DNA of 64,000 nt from Arthrobacter sp. V1I7 (GTDB lineage Bacteria; Actinomycetota; Actinomycetes; Actinomycetales; Micrococcaceae). This document shows positions 61,343 through 64,000 of the stretch, one piece after another. Within the stretch, counting starts at the first letter, position 1; the number at the start of each line of letters is the position of its first letter. A program made the position numbers and the translations under genes. Location of the stretch: positions 62,001 to 126,000 of the forward strand of contig NZ_JAUSYS010000001.1 of assembly GCF_030817015.1 (NCBI RefSeq), in the 5' to 3' direction. The notes below the pieces were generated by a model. That model worked only from the letters and a program-made list of their open reading frames with translations, had not been told where the DNA came from and did not search any database.

Positions 61343-62320
61343 TTGGCTAGCCAGGACTGGGTGGACAAGGACTTTTACAAGATCCTTGGTGTCGCCAAGG
61401 ACGCTTCCGACGCTGACATCAAGAAGGCTTACCGGAAGCTCGCGCGGCAGCACCATCCGGACACCAACGCGGGAGACACCGCTTCGGAGAAGAAGTTCAA
61501 GGACATCTCCGAGGCCTACTCCGTGCTCTCCGATCCCGACGAGCGCCAGCAGTATGACGCCGTCCGCGCCATGGGCGGAGCCCGCTTCGCGCCGGGCGGC
61601 ACAGGCGGCGCAGCCGGCGGCGGTGCGGGCTTCGAGGATCTCTTCGGCGGCCTCTTCACGGGCGCGGGCGGACGGCACTCCGGTGGCTACAGCACCGCAG
61701 GCGGCGTCCCGCCCGAGTTTGCGGACCTGTTCGGCGGCGGCTTCGGCGGCGGCCAGTCGTTCCAGCGGGCCCCGCAGAAGGGCGCAGACCGCACGGCGTC
61801 CACCAGCATCTCCTTTGCCGGGGCGATCCGCGGCACCACCATCGGGCTCCGCGAACCGGACGGCGAAGTCATCGACGTCCGCATTCCGGCCGGGATCAAG
61901 GACGGCCAGAAGGTCCGCGTACGCGGCAAGGGCCAGTACGGCCCCGCTGGCAACGGCGACTTGATGGTCACAGTCTCCGTGAAGCCGCACGATTTCTACG
62001 TCCGCGACGGCGACAATCTCCGCATCCACGTTCCGGTCAGTTTTCCGGAGGCGGCCCTGGGTGCCGACATCGAGGTCCCGACGATCGAGGGTGACACGGT
62101 CAGGGTGCGCGTTCCGGCCGGTACCCCATCGGGCCGCACGCTCCGCGTCAAGGGGCGCGGCGTCAAGCATGCCAAGGCAACCGGGGACCTGCTGGTGACA
62201 ATCGACGTCGCCGTTCCCCGGAAGCTCAACAAGGAAGCGGAAGAAGCCGTGAAGACCTTCGCGGCCGCCACGGCCGGCGAGGACGTGCGCGCCGGCCTGG
62301 CAGCCAGGGCCCGGCTCTAG
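61343..62320 (+). CDS. dnaJ: DnaJ-family co-chaperone without the zinc-finger domain
   Basis: 325 residues from a TTG start behind GAGAGGAAA. The J-domain runs '[20 protein letters not shown]' to '[13 protein letters not shown]' with the HPD motif. A Gly/Phe-rich linker ('[15 protein letters not shown]', '[13 protein letters not shown]') follows, then two beta-barrel substrate domains. The four CxxCxGxG repeats of classical DnaJ are absent, so this is the CbpA-like type usual in actinobacterial HspR clusters. Stimulates DnaK ATPase. Confidence 0.94.
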   Translation: MASQDWVDKDFYKILGVAKDASDADIKKAYRKLARQHHPDTNAGDTASEKKFKDISEAYSVLSDPDERQQYDAVRAMGGARFAPGGTGGAAGGGAGFEDLFGGLFTGAGGRHSGGYSTAGGVPPEFADLFGGGFGGGQSFQRAPQKGADRTASTSISFAGAIRGTTIGLREPDGEVIDVRIPAGIKDGQKVRVRGKGQYGPAGNGDLMVTVSVKPHDFYVRDGDNLRIHVPVSFPEAALGADIEVPTIEGDTVRVRVPAGTPSGRTLRVKGRGVKHAKATGDLLVTIDVAVPRKLNKEAEEAVKTFAAATAGEDVRAGLAARARL

Positions 62321-62334
62321 GAACGGGTCCTGCC

Positions 62335-62757
62335 ATGGACATCGAGTCCGACCAGCCCATCTTCGTCATCTCCGTGGCCGCGGAGCTGGCCGACATGCAC
62401 CCGCAGACCCTGCGGCAGTATGACCGGCTGGGCATCGTCTCGCCGAGCCGCGCCCCGGGAAAGTCCCGGCGCTATTCCCAGCGGGATGTCACGATGCTCC
62501 GCGAAGTGCAGCGGCTCTCGCAGGAGGGCGTTTCCCTCGAGGGCATCAAGCGGATCCTCCAGCTGGAGAACCAGGTGGCCGCGCTCCAGCACCGGGTCAT
62601 GGAACTGACCGAGGAGCTGGGACGGCGCCGCCAGCCGCTGGATGCCCGCGTTTTTGCGGCCGGGACCGCCGGGGACGTCGTCAGCCTCGCCCGCGGCAAG
62701 CGGCCCCGGCCGCGCTCCCAGGCCATCGTGGTGTGGCGGCCGCGCGGTTCCGAATGA
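62335..62757 (+). CDS. hspR: HspR, MerR-family heat-shock repressor
   Basis: 140 residues. The winged-helix N-terminus 'FVISVAAELADMHPQTLRQY', 'DRLGIVSPSRAPGKSRRYSQ', 'RDVTMLREVQRLSQEGVSLE' is the HspR form of MerR. A coiled coil follows ('LENQVAALQHRVMELTEELG') with a basic tail. It represses the cluster through the HAIR sites, with DnaK as co-repressor in the Streptomyces model. Confidence 0.96.
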   Translation: MDIESDQPIFVISVAAELADMHPQTLRQYDRLGIVSPSRAPGKSRRYSQRDVTMLREVQRLSQEGVSLEGIKRILQLENQVAALQHRVMELTEELGRRRQPLDARVFAAGTAGDVVSLARGKRPRPRSQAIVVWRPRGSE

Positions 62758-62970
62758 CCATCACACTCCCCGGCGATGCCTTCGGCGGACCTTCGGGATC
62801 CGAGTAGCCGTCGACTGAAAGACGGGTACCGGGCCCGCGTGACGCCGGCCTCCTCGGGCCTGTTGAATTGGAGCCCTCAACACATCTGATTGTCTGGGGG
62901 GGCAATAAATGTCGAATGCAGGGAAGCCACGCACAGCTGGACCTGGTGCACCGGTCCTGGGGGCAACGCC

Positions 62971-63369
62971 ATGAGCTCCGGAATGGAAACGGCCGTGGTG
63001 TTTGCAAACTCGCTGCCCGGCTCGATCCTGATGTCGCTGGGGCAGGGCCTGGTGCTGGTCTGTGTCTGTGTCGACATGGTCCGCCTGCTGTCGGTGCCGC
63101 GGTCCCACCGTCGGTATCTGGCGAACACCGTCTTTCTGGCCCTTGCCTGGCCGTCCATCGTGATCAGCGCCTCAGTGGTGCTGGTTTATGCCGCCAGCGG
63201 GGCGTGGCAGAACGTCGCGGGCGGCGTCTTCATCCTGGTTGCAGTGATCTTCCGTTGGCAGCGCAGCGGGGATGAGGACAGCTGGTGGAAGGGCAAGGGC
63301 AAGGCCCTTGTACGCTGGCTCCGGAAGCAGGCGGCCGCAGGCTCAGCCGCGGCACCGGCCACCGCCTGA
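62971..63369 (+). CDS. Small membrane protein of unknown function
   Basis: 132 residues. Three helices: 'LPGSILMSLGQGLVLVCVCV', 'YLANTVFLALAWPSIVISAS' and 'WQNVAGGVFILVAVIFRWQR', then a basic, Lys/Arg-rich cytosolic tail ('WWKGKGKALVRWLRKQAAAG'). The start chosen follows GGGGGCAACGCC; the frame is open 27 codons further upstream. No family recognised. Confidence 0.6.
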   Translation: MSSGMETAVVFANSLPGSILMSLGQGLVLVCVCVDMVRLLSVPRSHRRYLANTVFLALAWPSIVISASVVLVYAASGAWQNVAGGVFILVAVIFRWQRSGDEDSWWKGKGKALVRWLRKQAAAGSAAAPATA

Positions 63370-63375
63370 TCTGGG

Positions 63376-64000
63376 TCAGTCGTTGAACAGCCCGGCCAGA
63401 TCCTCCGCCGTCAGTGCGCCTCCAGACAGCGCGTCGCCCTGCATGACGTCTGCGAACAGCTGGGACTTCTTGGCCTTGAGGGCCATCACCTTTTCCTCGA
63501 TGGTGTCCTTGGCGACCAGCCGGTAGACCATCACGTTCCGGGCCTGGCCGATCCGGTGCGTGCGGTCCACGGCCTGCGCCTCGGAGGCGGGGTTCCACCA
63601 GGGATCCAGCAGGAACACATAGTCCGCCTCGGTCAGGTTCAGGCCGAAGCCGCCGGCCTTGAGACTGATCAGGAACACCGGGGCAGCGCCGTTCTTGAAT
63701 TCGTTGACCACGTCGGTGCGGTTCCGGGTGCTCCCGTCGAGGTAGCAGAACTCGATGTTTTCCGCCACCAGCCGTTCCCGGACCTTGCCCAGGAATCCCG
63801 TGAACTGGCTGAAGATCAGCGCCCGGTGGCCCTCGGCCACGAGGTCCTCGAGCTGTTCGAAGAGCACATCGAGCTTGCTGGACCGCACACCGGAGAGGGA
63901 CGGATCAATCAGCGAGGGGTCCAGGCTGAGCTGCCGCAGCAGGGTCAGCGACTGGAAGATCGTGAAGCGGTTCGTGTTGACGTCGTCGATCAGGCCGAGA
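63376..64000 (-). CDS. SNF2-family DEAD/DEAH helicase, C-terminal part (runs off the window)
   Basis: The visible ~208 codons are the helicase C-terminal lobe. They include 'SSKLDVLFEQLEDLVAEGHR', 'ALIFSQFTGFLGKVRERLVA', 'YLDGSTRNRTDVVNEF', 'ISLKAGGFGLNLTEADYVFL' and 'DPWWNPASEAQAVDRTHRIG' (motifs V and VI with the Arg finger), ending 'LTAEDLAGLFND'. The frame stays open to the window edge. Such proteins are ATP-driven DNA translocases; the N-terminal domains that would define the subtype lie outside. Confidence 0.93.
   Translation of the reverse strand, partial: LGLIDDVNTNRFTIFQSLTLLRQLSLDPSLIDPSLSGVRSSKLDVLFEQLEDLVAEGHRALIFSQFTGFLGKVRERLVAENIEFCYLDGSTRNRTDVVNEFKNGAAPVFLISLKAGGFGLNLTEADYVFLLDPWWNPASEAQAVDRTHRIGQARNVMVYRLVAKDTIEEKVMALKAKKSQLFADVMQGDALSGGALTAEDLAGLFND

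Overview
The window looks like a chromosomal segment of a high-GC actinobacterium, most likely a Micrococcaceae member of the Arthrobacter/Pseudarthrobacter type. That is an inference from gene content and style: a dnaK-grpE-dnaJ-hspR cluster with HAIR operators, a fused MrpAB antiporter, a bifunctional-type Dcd, O-succinylhomoserine sulfhydrylase, many GTG/TTG starts and ATGA/GTGA overlaps. No ribosomal marker is present, so the genus is not proven.

The first 25.7 kb are accessory and heavily eroded. They hold an IS110 transposase, an IS30 remnant, a guanine deaminase operon, a Ser/Thr kinase with a lipoprotein partner, other transposase, nuclease and AAA-ATPase remnants, and a nested insertion-sequence cluster. 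In that cluster an IS630 element sits inside the CTAG target duplication of an IS701 element, and a second near-identical IS630 copy follows 22 bp later. Next come two pRiA4b ORF-3 family genes flanking a yeast-type cytosine deaminase, with a five-copy interspersed repeat between them. From 17.1 to 23.2 kb lie two homologous three-gene modules arranged back to back and divergently transcribed: tyrosine integrase, small XRE-type HTH protein, zinc-ribbon plus degenerate tyrosine-recombinase-like protein. Both carry lesions, and they are the best candidate here for an undescribed mobile system. A decayed polysaccharide locus (flippase, BY-kinase tail) closes the accessory part.

From 25.8 to 64 kb the DNA is mostly intact chromosomal backbone. 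In order it holds: an SRPBCC protein and Dcd; a KhtTU-like K+/H+ antiporter pair; an MFS permease; the complete mrpA(B)CDEFG Na+/H+ antiporter operon; a TPP riboswitch driving a YkoEDC-type ECF thiamine-precursor transporter; an XRE-MurA fusion; a YbdK-type ligase; a DUF1737-rhodanese-metZ operon; a ~550 bp array of imperfect repeats; an ATP-grasp/glycosyltransferase pair; pabC, cardiolipin synthase, a P-loop kinase-PabB fusion and a low-molecular-weight phosphatase; a LysE exporter; tRNA-Gln and tRNA-Lys; a methyltransferase; the HspR-controlled dnaK-grpE-dnaJ-hspR heat-shock cluster; and a SNF2 helicase running off the edge.

Frameshifts and truncations are concentrated left of 25.6 kb and nearly absent right of it. 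That argues for real gene decay in a plastic island rather than uniformly poor sequence.
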